Positions 24,092-31,971 of a stretch of 64,000 bases of DNA are shown in pieces. Within the stretch, counting starts at the first letter, position 1. Each line of letters starts with the position of its first letter. Below the pieces are notes generated by a model. The model was not told the origin of the DNA, did no database searches, and saw nothing but the letters and a program-made list of their open reading frames with translations. The stretch comes from an uncultured Robinsoniella sp. (GTDB taxonomy: Bacteria > Bacillota > Clostridia > Lachnospirales > Lachnospiraceae). Where the stretch lies: positions 24,704 to 88,703 of the forward strand of contig UQCR01000013.1 in assembly GCA_900539655.1 (NCBI GenBank), read 5' to 3'. The translations under genes were made by a program, and so were the position numbers.

Positions 24092-25165
24092 ATGAGTAAT
24101 AAATTAATAGACTTAACCCATATAACAAAATCCTATGACGGGCAAAAGGTACTGGATGATCTGAATCTTTATATACGGCAGAATGAATTTTTAACCCTGC
24201 TTGGACCCAGTGGCTGCGGTAAGACTACTACCCTGCGCATTCTGGGGGGATTTGAGAATCCTGACAGTGGCAATATAATTTTTGACGGAAAAGACATAAC
24301 GAATCTTCCGGCAAATAAACGCCAGTTAAATACAGTATTTCAAAAATATGCGCTTTTTACCCATATGACCATCTCGGAAAATATAGCTTTTGGACTGAAA
24401 ATTAAAAATAAAAGCAAAAGTTATATCAACGACAAAATCAAATATGCTTTAAAACTGGTTAATCTAGAGGGATATGAAAACCGCTCTCCTGATTCCTTAA
24501 GCGGCGGCCAGCAGCAGCGAATTGCAATTGCACGGGCTATTGTAAATGAGCCGAAAGTACTTCTTCTGGATGAACCTCTTGGGGCGCTGGATTTAAAGCT
24601 GAGACAGGATATGCAGTATGAATTAATCCGCCTTAAAAATGAGCTGGGTATTACCTTTATCTATGTAACCCATGACCAGGAAGAAGCTTTGACCATGTCA
24701 GATACCATTGTAGTTATGAACCAGGGATACATTCAGCAGATCGGATCTCCCGAGGATATCTATAATGAGCCGGAGAATGCATTTGTGGCTGATTTTATCG
24801 GTGACAGCAATATTATCGCGGCAACCTTTATGGAAGATAAACTTGTTAAAATCCTGGGTGTGCCTTTCCCCTGCGTAGATGTGGGATTTGGGCATAACAA
24901 GCCTGTGGATGTGGTGATCCGTCCCGAGGACATTGACCTTGTAAAACCGGAAGAAGGAACCATAACAGGTGTCGTAACCCATCTTATATTCAAAGGAGTG
25001 CACTATGAAATGGAAGTACTTGCCAATAATCATGAATGGCTTGTACACAGCACAGACCTCTTCCCGGTGGGTACGGAAGTGGGCATCCATGTGGATCCTT
25101 TTGATATTCAGATTATGAATAAACCTATTTCAGAAGATGAGGAGGCGGTAAATATTGAAGAGTAA
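24092..25165 (+). CDS. potA: Spermidine/putrescine ABC transporter ATPase
   Basis: ATP-binding subunit of a polyamine importer, 357 residues. Walker A is GPSGCGKTTT, the Q-loop stretch is NTVFQKYALFTHMT, the signature LSGGQQQR and Walker B LLLDEPLGALD. A C-terminal TOBE domain (about 280-345) contains VVIRPEDIDLV. An AGGAGG precedes the ATG. The last codons overlap the potB start by 11 bases, so synthesis is coupled. Confidence 0.95.
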   Translation: MSNKLIDLTHITKSYDGQKVLDDLNLYIRQNEFLTLLGPSGCGKTTTLRILGGFENPDSGNIIFDGKDITNLPANKRQLNTVFQKYALFTHMTISENIAFGLKIKNKSKSYINDKIKYALKLVNLEGYENRSPDSLSGGQQQRIAIARAIVNEPKVLLLDEPLGALDLKLRQDMQYELIRLKNELGITFIYVTHDQEEALTMSDTIVVMNQGYIQQIGSPEDIYNEPENAFVADFIGDSNIIAATFMEDKLVKILGVPFPCVDVGFGHNKPVDVVIRPEDIDLVKPEEGTITGVVTHLIFKGVHYEMEVLANNHEWLVHSTDLFPVGTEVGIHVDPFDIQIMNKPISEDEEAVNIEE

Positions 25166-25970
25166 ACGACTTTTAGCCGGCCCTTATCTGTTCTGGGCTG
25201 TTTCCTTTATCATTATTCCGCTGCTGATGATCGTATATTATGGTTTGACTGCGGAAGACAAGACCTTTACGCTGATGAATATTGCTAAAATTACCACACC
25301 AGAGAATTTAAAAGCGCTGGGACTTGCAATACTGCTGGCTGTGATCAGTACCGTGATCTGCCTGGTACTGGCATATCCGCTGGCAATGATTTTAAGTTCC
25401 TCTAATATGAACCAGTCCAGTTTTATAGTTTTGATATTTATTTTGCCCATGTGGATGAACTTTTTGTTAAGGACGATGGCGTGGCAGAACCTTCTGGAAA
25501 AGAACGGGGTGTTGAATGATATCCTGACGTTTTTTCACCTGGCGCCGTTAGAGATTATAAATACACCCTACGCAATTGTGCTGGGCATGGTTTACAATTT
25601 TCTACCCTTTATGGTACTGCCCTTATATAATATCCTGAGTAAAATAGATAAGGATGTAATCAATGCGGCAAAGGATTTGGGTGCCAATAACTTTCAGACT
25701 TTTGTAAAGATAACCTTTCCGCTGAGCCTTCCGGGAATCATCAGCGGTATAACCATGGTTTTCGTCCCGGCACTTACTACTTTTGTGATTTCGGACCTCC
25801 TGGGCGGCGGCAAGATTTTGCTGATCGGAAATGTGATCGAACAGACCTTTAAGCAGGGAAGCAACTGGAATCTGGGCAGCGGACTGTCCCTGGTACTGAT
25901 GGTCTTCGTAATTGCCAGTATGGCTCTGGTTTCCAAATACGATAAAGATGGAGAGGGGGCTACATTCTAA
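25155..25970 (+). CDS. potB: Polyamine ABC transporter permease PotB
   Basis: Inner-membrane permease of 271 residues with about six helices. The conserved cytoplasmic loop for ATPase contact is NAAKDLGANNFQTFVKITFPLSLPG in outline (EAA-type). The start is TTG at 25155, preceded by GAGGAGG inside the end of potA. The stop TAA shares its last base with the ATG of the next gene. It pairs with the permease half of the following fused protein. Confidence 0.93.
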   Translation: MKSKRLLAGPYLFWAVSFIIIPLLMIVYYGLTAEDKTFTLMNIAKITTPENLKALGLAILLAVISTVICLVLAYPLAMILSSSNMNQSSFIVLIFILPMWMNFLLRTMAWQNLLEKNGVLNDILTFFHLAPLEIINTPYAIVLGMVYNFLPFMVLPLYNILSKIDKDVINAAKDLGANNFQTFVKITFPLSLPGIISGITMVFVPALTTFVISDLLGGGKILLIGNVIEQTFKQGSNWNLGSGLSLVLMVFVIASMALVSKYDKDGEGATF

Positions 25971-27841
25971 TGAAAAAAGCGGCACAAAAAATTTACCTGA
26001 TTTTAATTTTCATTTTACTGTATGCACCGATTGCAACTTTGATTGTACTCTCCTTTAACGCTTCCAAGACCCGTGCCAAATGGGGAGGCTTTACATTAAA
26101 GTGGTACAAAGCGCTATTCCAGAACGATCAGATTATGAATGCTTTTTATACAACGCTGATTATCGCACTGCTCTCTGCTCTGATCGCTACCTTAATCGGA
26201 ACGATGGCGGCTATTGGCATTCAGAGTATGAAACGGAAATACCGCACCCTGTTTAACGGCCTTGCCAACATTCCAATGGTAAATGCTGAAATTGTAACCG
26301 GTGTGTCCCTCATGCTCCTTTTCATAGCGTTTCATGTGACTTTGGGATTTAGTACAATCCTGATGGCGCACATAACGTTTAATATTCCATATGTTATGTT
26401 GAGCGTAGCTCCGAAGCTGAAACAGACCAAGCGCAGCACTTATGAAGCGGCACTGGATCTTGGAGCATCGCCCCTGTATGCTTTTTTTAAAGTGGTATTT
26501 CCTGATATAATGCCCGGTGTTCTGTCCGGTTTTCTGCTGGCGTTTACCATGTCCCTGGATGATTTTGTAATCACCCACTTTACCAAGGGACCGGGAATTG
26601 ACACTTTATCCACAAAAATTTATACAGAAGTACGTAAGGGAATCAAACCGGAAATGTATGCACTCTCCACTCTTCTGTTTGTATCCGTACTGGTTCTGCT
26701 GATTCTGGTAAACATGTCACCAAAAGATCAGGCACAGGACAAAAAAACAGAGATAAAGAAGAAAACAAAGCTGGCAGGTGTGTTTAAAAAAGCTGTTCCG
26801 GCACTTATGGCAGCTGTTATTGTGATCGGCGGCTTTTATTATGGCTCTCAGGGCTCTCTGGCGGGGGATAACAAGGTGATTGTCTATAACTGGGGAGAAT
26901 ATATGGATCCGGAAGTAATAACCATGTTTGAGGCGGAAACGGGCATCGATGTTATCTATGAGGAATACGAAACAAATGAAATTATGTATCCGAAAATAAA
27001 ATCCGGTGCAATCGCATATGATGTAGTCTGCCCCTCCGATTATATGATCCAGCGTATGCGGGAAAATGACCTGCTGGCGGAAATTAACTTTGACAATATA
27101 CCAAATATTAAGAACATCGGGAAAACTTATTTGGAAAAATCCAGGGAGTTTGATCCCCAAAACCTCTACGCCGTACCCTATTGCTGGGGAACGGTGGGGA
27201 TTCTCTACAACAAGACTATGGTGGATGAGCCTATTGACAGCTGGTCCGTATTGTGGGATCCGAAATACAAGGATAATATTTTAATGCAGGACAGTGTCAG
27301 GGATGCTTTTGCTGTTGCGTTAAAAGAACTGGGCTATTCATTGAATTCATCTGATCTGGATGAACTGACCGAAGCCAAAGATCTGCTCATTCAACAGAAA
27401 CCATTGGTTCAGGCTTATGTCATTGACCAGGTGCGGGATAAAATGATCGGAAATGAAGCTGCTCTGGGTGTTATTTATTCCGGAGAAGCAATCTATACAA
27501 AGACCGAGAATGCGGATCTGGAATATGTGGTGCCAAAAGAAGGTTCCAATATGTGGATTGATTCCTGGGTGATCCCTAAGAATGCAGAACACAAAGAAAA
27601 TGCTGAAGCTTTTATTAACTTCTTATGCCGCCCGGATATTGCATTGATGAATTTTAATTACATTACCTATTCTACACCCAATACAGAGGCGCGTAAAATG
27701 ATAGAGGATGATGCAATCCGCAACAGCCCCGTTGCTTATCCGGATGATTCCGTATTGAGCCGTTGTGAAACCTTCCGCTATCTGGGCGATAAGGTTGATC
27801 AGACCTATAATGAATTATGGAACAAAGTAAAATCAAATTAG
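25970..27841 (+). CDS. potCD: Fused PotC permease - PotD substrate-binding protein
   Basis: A 623-residue fusion. Residues 1-245 are a PotC permease with about six helices and the EAA loop YEAALDLGASPLYAFFKVVFP. A charged linker (KDQAQDKKTEIKKKTK) and a further membrane segment at about 275-293 follow. Residues 305-623 are a PotD-type binding protein: VIVYNWGEYMDPEVITMFEAETG, VVCPSDYMIQRM, YAVPYCWGTVGILYNKT and WIDSWVIPKNA. The extra helix places the binding domain outside the cell, tethered to the permease, so no separate lipoprotein is needed. The sequence is continuous, not a frameshift artefact. Confidence 0.93.
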   Translation: MKKAAQKIYLILIFILLYAPIATLIVLSFNASKTRAKWGGFTLKWYKALFQNDQIMNAFYTTLIIALLSALIATLIGTMAAIGIQSMKRKYRTLFNGLANIPMVNAEIVTGVSLMLLFIAFHVTLGFSTILMAHITFNIPYVMLSVAPKLKQTKRSTYEAALDLGASPLYAFFKVVFPDIMPGVLSGFLLAFTMSLDDFVITHFTKGPGIDTLSTKIYTEVRKGIKPEMYALSTLLFVSVLVLLILVNMSPKDQAQDKKTEIKKKTKLAGVFKKAVPALMAAVIVIGGFYYGSQGSLAGDNKVIVYNWGEYMDPEVITMFEAETGIDVIYEEYETNEIMYPKIKSGAIAYDVVCPSDYMIQRMRENDLLAEINFDNIPNIKNIGKTYLEKSREFDPQNLYAVPYCWGTVGILYNKTMVDEPIDSWSVLWDPKYKDNILMQDSVRDAFAVALKELGYSLNSSDLDELTEAKDLLIQQKPLVQAYVIDQVRDKMIGNEAALGVIYSGEAIYTKTENADLEYVVPKEGSNMWIDSWVIPKNAEHKENAEAFINFLCRPDIALMNFNYITYSTPNTEARKMIEDDAIRNSPVAYPDDSVLSRCETFRYLGDKVDQTYNELWNKVKSN

Positions 27842-27853
27842 GAGGTATGTATC

Positions 27854-28360
27854 ATGAGTTTCAAAGAAATCAAAGCAACAGAATTACAGAAAAATCCTTT
27901 CCAGATGATTGGAAAAGAATGGCTGCTGGTTACCGCTAAAAATGGTGACAAATGCAACACTATGACCGCTTCCTGGGGCGGTGTGGGCATTATGTGGGGG
28001 AAAAACGTCGCATATGTCTTTATTCGTCCCCAGCGCTACACAAAAGAATTTATTGATGCATCATCTACATTTTCACTGTCTGTACTGGATGAGTCATACC
28101 GCAAAACGTTAACCTACCTGGGCACTGTTTCGGGTAGAGACGAAAACAAAATCGAAAAATCCGGGCTTACGGTGGCAATGGAATCTGAAACGCCGTACTT
28201 TGAAGAAGCCGAAACCGTGATGGTTTGCCGCAAGCTCTATGCCCAGGAATATGATCCTGCCTGCTTTATTGATAAGAGCTGTGACGAAAAGTGGTATCCT
28301 CAGAAGGATTACCATACGATGTATATAGTTGAAATTGAAAAAGTTCTGGTTAAAGAATAG
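27854..28360 (+). CDS. Flavin reductase-like FMN-binding domain protein
   Basis: 168 residues of the flavin reductase/DIM6-NTAB fold: PFQMIGKEWLLVTAKNGDKCNTMTASWGG, then a conserved FIRPQRYTKEF and FSLSVLDESYR. It would bind FMN and take part in electron transfer; the substrate is unknown. It follows potCD by 12 bases with an AGGAGG site, so it is the last gene of the polyamine operon, before a terminator. A link to polyamine metabolism is only positional. Confidence 0.85.
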   Translation: MSFKEIKATELQKNPFQMIGKEWLLVTAKNGDKCNTMTASWGGVGIMWGKNVAYVFIRPQRYTKEFIDASSTFSLSVLDESYRKTLTYLGTVSGRDENKIEKSGLTVAMESETPYFEEAETVMVCRKLYAQEYDPACFIDKSCDEKWYPQKDYHTMYIVEIEKVLVKE

Positions 28361-28383
28361 TAATGAAATTTATGATTTAAGTA

Positions 28384-28427
28384 AAAAAGGGATGCCGGAT
28401 TATTTTATCCGGCATCCTCTTTTTATA
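28384..28427. terminator. Terminator of the pot operon
   Basis: GGATGCCGGAT and ATCCGGCATCC form a perfect 11-bp stem around a 6-base loop, with A-run before and CTTTTT after. Confidence 0.87.
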
Positions 28428-28492
28428 CGCGCATTTATTCACAGGAGCTTTCGAAAAACTTAGAAAGCTTGTGTACATTCCGCTTTTAATTT

Positions 28493-29860
28493 CTAAAAGA
28501 ATTTAACTACATAGCCCTGTATAAAGATCGCCAGTACAATGATCGGCAGGATCCAGGTTACATATACTCTTGCCCAGGTGGGGAATTTCATCCCTATTCC
28601 GGCATTGGCTTCTGCAGTAAACTTCTTAAATCCCCATCCATAGCGGCTGGTACAAAACAAAAGATATACCAGACTGCCAAGGGGCAGTAAATTGTTGCTG
28701 ACGATAAAATCTTCCAGATCCAATACATTTGTTCCCGGACCGAAAGGTGTAAATCCGCTCAGCAGATTAAAGCCCAGCACACATGGCATGGAGAGAATAA
28801 TGATTACGATTAAATTTACCGCTACAGCTTTCCCTCTGCTGCATCCCGTTAAGTCCATTGCAAAGGAAATAATATTCTCAAATACGGCAATGATAGTTGA
28901 AATGGCAGCAAAGGACATGAATAAGAAGAAAAGGCTTCCCCATACTCTTCCGCCACTCATTTCATTAAATACATTAGGTAAAGTTATAAAAATAAGACTG
29001 GGACCGCTGTCCGGTTTGATATTATACGCAAAACATGCCGGGAATATAATTAAACCAGCCATAAGTGCTACAAAGGTGTCCAATATGGTAACGCTTACTG
29101 CTTCTCCTGTCAGTGACCGGTCTTTGCCAATATAACTGCCAAAAATAGCAAGGGCGCCGATTCCAAGGCTTAAGGTAAAGAATGCCTGGCCCATGGCTGC
29201 AAAAATACTCTCTGAAATCCCTGATTCTACCAGTTTATTAAAGTCCGGATATAAATAAAATTTAAGTCCGGTTGAACTGCCTTCTAACATTATAGAACGG
29301 ACTGCCAGAATGATCATAAGTGCCAGAAGGCTGACCATCATAACTTTTGTAATCTTCTCAACGCCGTTTTTCAATCCTTTTGCGCAGATTCCAAAACACA
29401 CAATTACAACGGCGATCATGCATACTGTCATAAGTAACGGCTGTCCCATTAAGTCACCAAATGCTCCGGAAACCTGTTCTGAATTCATGCCCTCAAATTG
29501 TCCGGCAGCCATTTTGAAGAAATAGAGGATCATCCAGCCGCCGATTGTAGTATAGAACATCATCAGCAGGTAATTTCCCGCAATTGCCCCAAATTTGTAT
29601 AAATGCCATTTTGTTCCTTTTGGTTCCAGCACGTCAAATGACAATGCCGCACTCTTCTGGCTTCCCCGCCCTACCGCAAATTCCATTACCACAATGGGTA
29701 ATCCCAGTATGAGCAGAAAAAATAAATAAACTAATACGAATGCCGCTCCTCCATATTTTCCCGTAATATAAGGGAAACGCCAAACATTTCCAAGCCCGAT
29801 TGCACATCCAGCCGATATCAGGATAAAGCCCAATCGGGAGGAAAACTTCTCTCTTTCCAT
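28493..29860 (-). CDS. Neurotransmitter:sodium symporter (NSS) family transporter
   Basis: Sodium-coupled amino acid or amine importer of the LeuT fold, 455 residues, about 11 helices. The first helix carries the family signature SAGCAIGLGNVWRFPYITGKYGGAAFVL, including the unwound GLGN region that binds sodium and substrate. The second contains GLPIVVMEFAVGRGSQ. Bacterial members carry leucine, tyrosine, tryptophan or similar compounds; the sequence does not settle which. The ATG at 29860 is divergent from the RluA gene. It appears monocistronic. Confidence 0.92.
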   Translation of the reverse strand: MEREKFSSRLGFILISAGCAIGLGNVWRFPYITGKYGGAAFVLVYLFFLLILGLPIVVMEFAVGRGSQKSAALSFDVLEPKGTKWHLYKFGAIAGNYLLMMFYTTIGGWMILYFFKMAAGQFEGMNSEQVSGAFGDLMGQPLLMTVCMIAVVIVCFGICAKGLKNGVEKITKVMMVSLLALMIILAVRSIMLEGSSTGLKFYLYPDFNKLVESGISESIFAAMGQAFFTLSLGIGALAIFGSYIGKDRSLTGEAVSVTILDTFVALMAGLIIFPACFAYNIKPDSGPSLIFITLPNVFNEMSGGRVWGSLFFLFMSFAAISTIIAVFENIISFAMDLTGCSRGKAVAVNLIVIIILSMPCVLGFNLLSGFTPFGPGTNVLDLEDFIVSNNLLPLGSLVYLLFCTSRYGWGFKKFTAEANAGIGMKFPTWARVYVTWILPIIVLAIFIQGYVVKFF

Positions 29861-29900
29861 ATCTGTCTCCTTTTAAAAGTTCTTTTCTAACTATTTTACA

Positions 29901-29938
29901 CGAATTTTGTATATATGAAAAGCAAAATTCGCTTTTTT
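29901..29938. promoter_or_regulatory. Dyad between the NSS symporter and RluA genes
   Basis: CGAATTTTG and CAAAATTCG form a perfect 9-bp dyad with a 13-base gap, followed on the plus strand by CTTTTTT. It is either an operator over the symporter promoter (TAAAAT lies just beyond it on the minus strand) or a plus-strand terminator. Confidence 0.5.
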
Positions 29939-29956
29939 CAATAAATTTGGTAGAAG

Positions 29957-29985
29957 TTTAAAGCGTTGATGCTTTAAAACGTTGA
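29957..29985. repeat. 13-base direct repeat upstream of the RluA gene
   Basis: TTTAAAGCGTTGA and TTTAAAACGTTGA occur 16 bases apart with one mismatch, just upstream of a TATAAT at 29996-30001. They may be activator or repressor sites, or chance. Confidence 0.4.
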
Positions 29986-30112
29986 GTTGTATTAGTATAA
30001 TATACTATTTATGCAAAGAGCGGTATCCTATCTTCATTTGACACACCTTTCTCATTACGGTAAACTAAAAGGGATCTTACATCAGAAAAAAGAAAGGTTG
30101 ACGAATACATTT

Positions 30113-31000
30113 ATGGAAAGAACTCTGATTTATTATATAGATTCACAAAGCAGCGGCAAAAATATCACTGCTTTTTTAAAGGAAAAGGGATATTCCAGGC
30201 ATATCTTTACCCATTTAAAACGTACCGAATATGGTATTTTGAAAAATGGAAAGTGGGCATATACCTCAGAGCAGCTGCAGGAGGGAGATGAATTGACGGT
30301 ACAGATTGTAGAAGAAGCTTCTTCCAGCCAGATCGTGCCGGTTAAAATGGAACTTGTAATTGTATATGAGGATGAAGATATTCTGATCCTTGATAAAGCT
30401 TCAGATATGCCCATTCATCCCTCTATTCACAACTATGAAAATACCCTCGCAAACGGGCTTGCGCATTATTTTGCCAGTAAAGGTATTGCATTTACTTACC
30501 GCTGCATTAACCGCCTGGACAGAGACACTACCGGGCTATTAATTATTGCGAAAAACATGTTGAGTGCTGCTGTTTTGTCCGATATGGTAAAGAGCCGGAA
30601 GATTCACCGGGAATATCTTGCTGTGGCACAGGGGGAAATACCGGATTCTGGCATCATAGATGCGCCAATTGCCAGAAAAGAAAATTCAGCCATTGAACGC
30701 ATAGTTGATTTCCGGCGGGGAGAACGGGCGGTGACCTATTACAGGCGTCTGTCATATAAAAACGGGTACTCCCTGGTTTCCCTGAAGCTGGAAACCGGGC
30801 GTACCCATCAGATTCGTGTTCATATGAAATATTTAGGTTATCCGCTGCCTGGAGATTTTCTGTATAATCCGCAGTACAGCAGAATTAAAAGGCAGGCACT
30901 CCATTCCCACAGACTGGAATTTGTTCATCCGATTACAAATGAAAAACTGGTATTCACTTCTCCTCTGCCCCCAGATATGCAATTCGAACAATGGGATTAA
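30113..31000 (+). CDS. RluA family pseudouridine synthase
   Basis: Isomerises uridine to pseudouridine in rRNA or tRNA. 295 residues from the ATG at 30113, the usual family length; an in-frame ATG 34 codons earlier adds residues not typical of RluA. An S4-like N-terminal RNA-binding region comes first. Then the catalytic motif RLDRDTTGLLI holds the active-site Asp, followed by the late motif KLETGRTHQIRVHM and LHSHRLEF. The ribosome site is weak (AAAGG about 16 bases upstream). RluC/RluD/YlyB-type specificity cannot be assigned. Confidence 0.87.
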   Translation: MERTLIYYIDSQSSGKNITAFLKEKGYSRHIFTHLKRTEYGILKNGKWAYTSEQLQEGDELTVQIVEEASSSQIVPVKMELVIVYEDEDILILDKASDMPIHPSIHNYENTLANGLAHYFASKGIAFTYRCINRLDRDTTGLLIIAKNMLSAAVLSDMVKSRKIHREYLAVAQGEIPDSGIIDAPIARKENSAIERIVDFRRGERAVTYYRRLSYKNGYSLVSLKLETGRTHQIRVHMKYLGYPLPGDFLYNPQYSRIKRQALHSHRLEFVHPITNEKLVFTSPLPPDMQFEQWD

Positions 31001-31016
31001 ATAGGGCTTCTGCGTA

Positions 31017-31520
31017 CTAAATATTTCCGCGAATTCTTGGAACCTCATCGATATGCAGATACCGGCTGATACATTTAACAACCAAATCATGATCGGATAC
31101 GTGATCAAGGCCGGATACGATAACACCGCCAATGACGCCGACTTCTTCCACACGGATCGGGAAACCGCCGCCGCAGGCTGCATAGTCTTTGGGATCCATG
31201 AAGCGCTCCTCCAGGGTTTCTTCTGCTTTTCGAAGCAGCATGTAAGCCCGCAGGCTGCTCTGTTCTAATCTGCGCACCGTATTGAACTTTCTTGCCATCC
31301 AGCTTTCATTGTCCATGTTTGTCCGATTTGATGCGTATTGGAAAACCACATATCCATTATTCAAACGGATACTCACTGCTACCGGAAGGCTTCTTCTCTT
31401 TGCTTCCATTACGATCAGATTTCCAAGTTCCCAAGCATCTTCATTTGTAAAATGAGAAAACTGAAGAATTTCTTCCTGCATCTCAAGCATAGCAATTAAT
31501 TCGTCTACTGTCATAGTCAT
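31017..31520 (-). CDS. UPF0303 / heme-degrading-domain (HbpS-GlcG fold) protein
   Basis: 167 residues with the UPF0303 pattern: FTNEDAWELGNLIVMEAKRR, then VVFQYASNRTNMDNESWMARKFNTV, and the glycine-rich CGGGFPIRVEEVGVIGGVIVSGL. The fold is that of HbpS/GlcG proteins, some of which bind heme. The biological role of UPF0303 is not established. The ATG at 31520 has AGGAGG upstream. It lies about 90 bases downstream of the HPr gene on the same strand, so co-transcription with the PTS genes is possible. Confidence 0.8.
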   Translation of the reverse strand: MTMTVDELIAMLEMQEEILQFSHFTNEDAWELGNLIVMEAKRRSLPVAVSIRLNNGYVVFQYASNRTNMDNESWMARKFNTVRRLEQSSLRAYMLLRKAEETLEERFMDPKDYAACGGGFPIRVEEVGVIGGVIVSGLDHVSDHDLVVKCISRYLHIDEVPRIRGNI

Positions 31521-31611
31521 TCCTCCTAGTGTGAAAATGATGATATGTTGTCATTATACTACTAATTGACGGAAAAGAAAAGAGGGGTGTAGACTTAACA
31601 GAGCATATCAA

Positions 31612-31869
31612 TTACAGGTTGGTTTTAAAAAATGCTTCGATAGCTTCAATTGCTGCAGCTTCATCATCACCTTCTGCTGTAACGGTTACATTGGCACCCT
31701 GTTTTACGCCCAGGCTCATAACAGCCATCAGTTTTCTGAGGTCTGCACTTTTCTCACCTGTTGTCAGGGTCAGTTTGGATGTAAATGGTTTTGCCTCTTT
31801 TACCAACAGTCCTGCGGGTCTTGCGTGAATTCCAATTTCGTCTGTAATTACATAATTAAATGATTTCAT
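31612..31869 (-). CDS. ptsH: HPr-family PTS phosphocarrier with Lys at position 46
   Basis: Carries phosphate from enzyme I to PTS IIA domains. 85 residues from the ATG at 31869, which places the phosphorylated histidine at exactly position 15 (GIHARPAG), the canonical number. A GTG four codons upstream is part of the AAAGGTGG site. Residue 46, the serine phosphorylated by HPr kinase in Firmicutes, is lysine here (DLRKLMAVMS), so this copy cannot carry the P-Ser catabolite signal at that site. It lies about 100 bases downstream of the PTS IICBA gene. It may be a dedicated second HPr. Confidence 0.9.
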   Translation of the reverse strand: MKSFNYVITDEIGIHARPAGLLVKEAKPFTSKLTLTTGEKSADLRKLMAVMSLGVKQGANVTVTAEGDDEAAAIEAIEAFFKTNL

Positions 31870-31903
31870 AGTTATTTCCACCTTTCGTTTTTTATCTATT
31901 GTT

Positions 31904-31966
31904 ATGGCAGTCTGAAATCAGCCGGGATGATCCGGCATGGTCATTCATTAGACTGCGCAGATAACC
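31904..31966 (-). promoter_or_regulatory. Branched inverted repeat between the PTS gene and ptsH
   Basis: An outer stem (GTTAT..GCAGTCT with AGACTGC..ATAAC) encloses an inner GCCGG/CCGGC hairpin. There is no T-run, so it may set transcript processing or stability rather than terminate. Confidence 0.45.
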
Positions 31967-31971
31967 AAATA

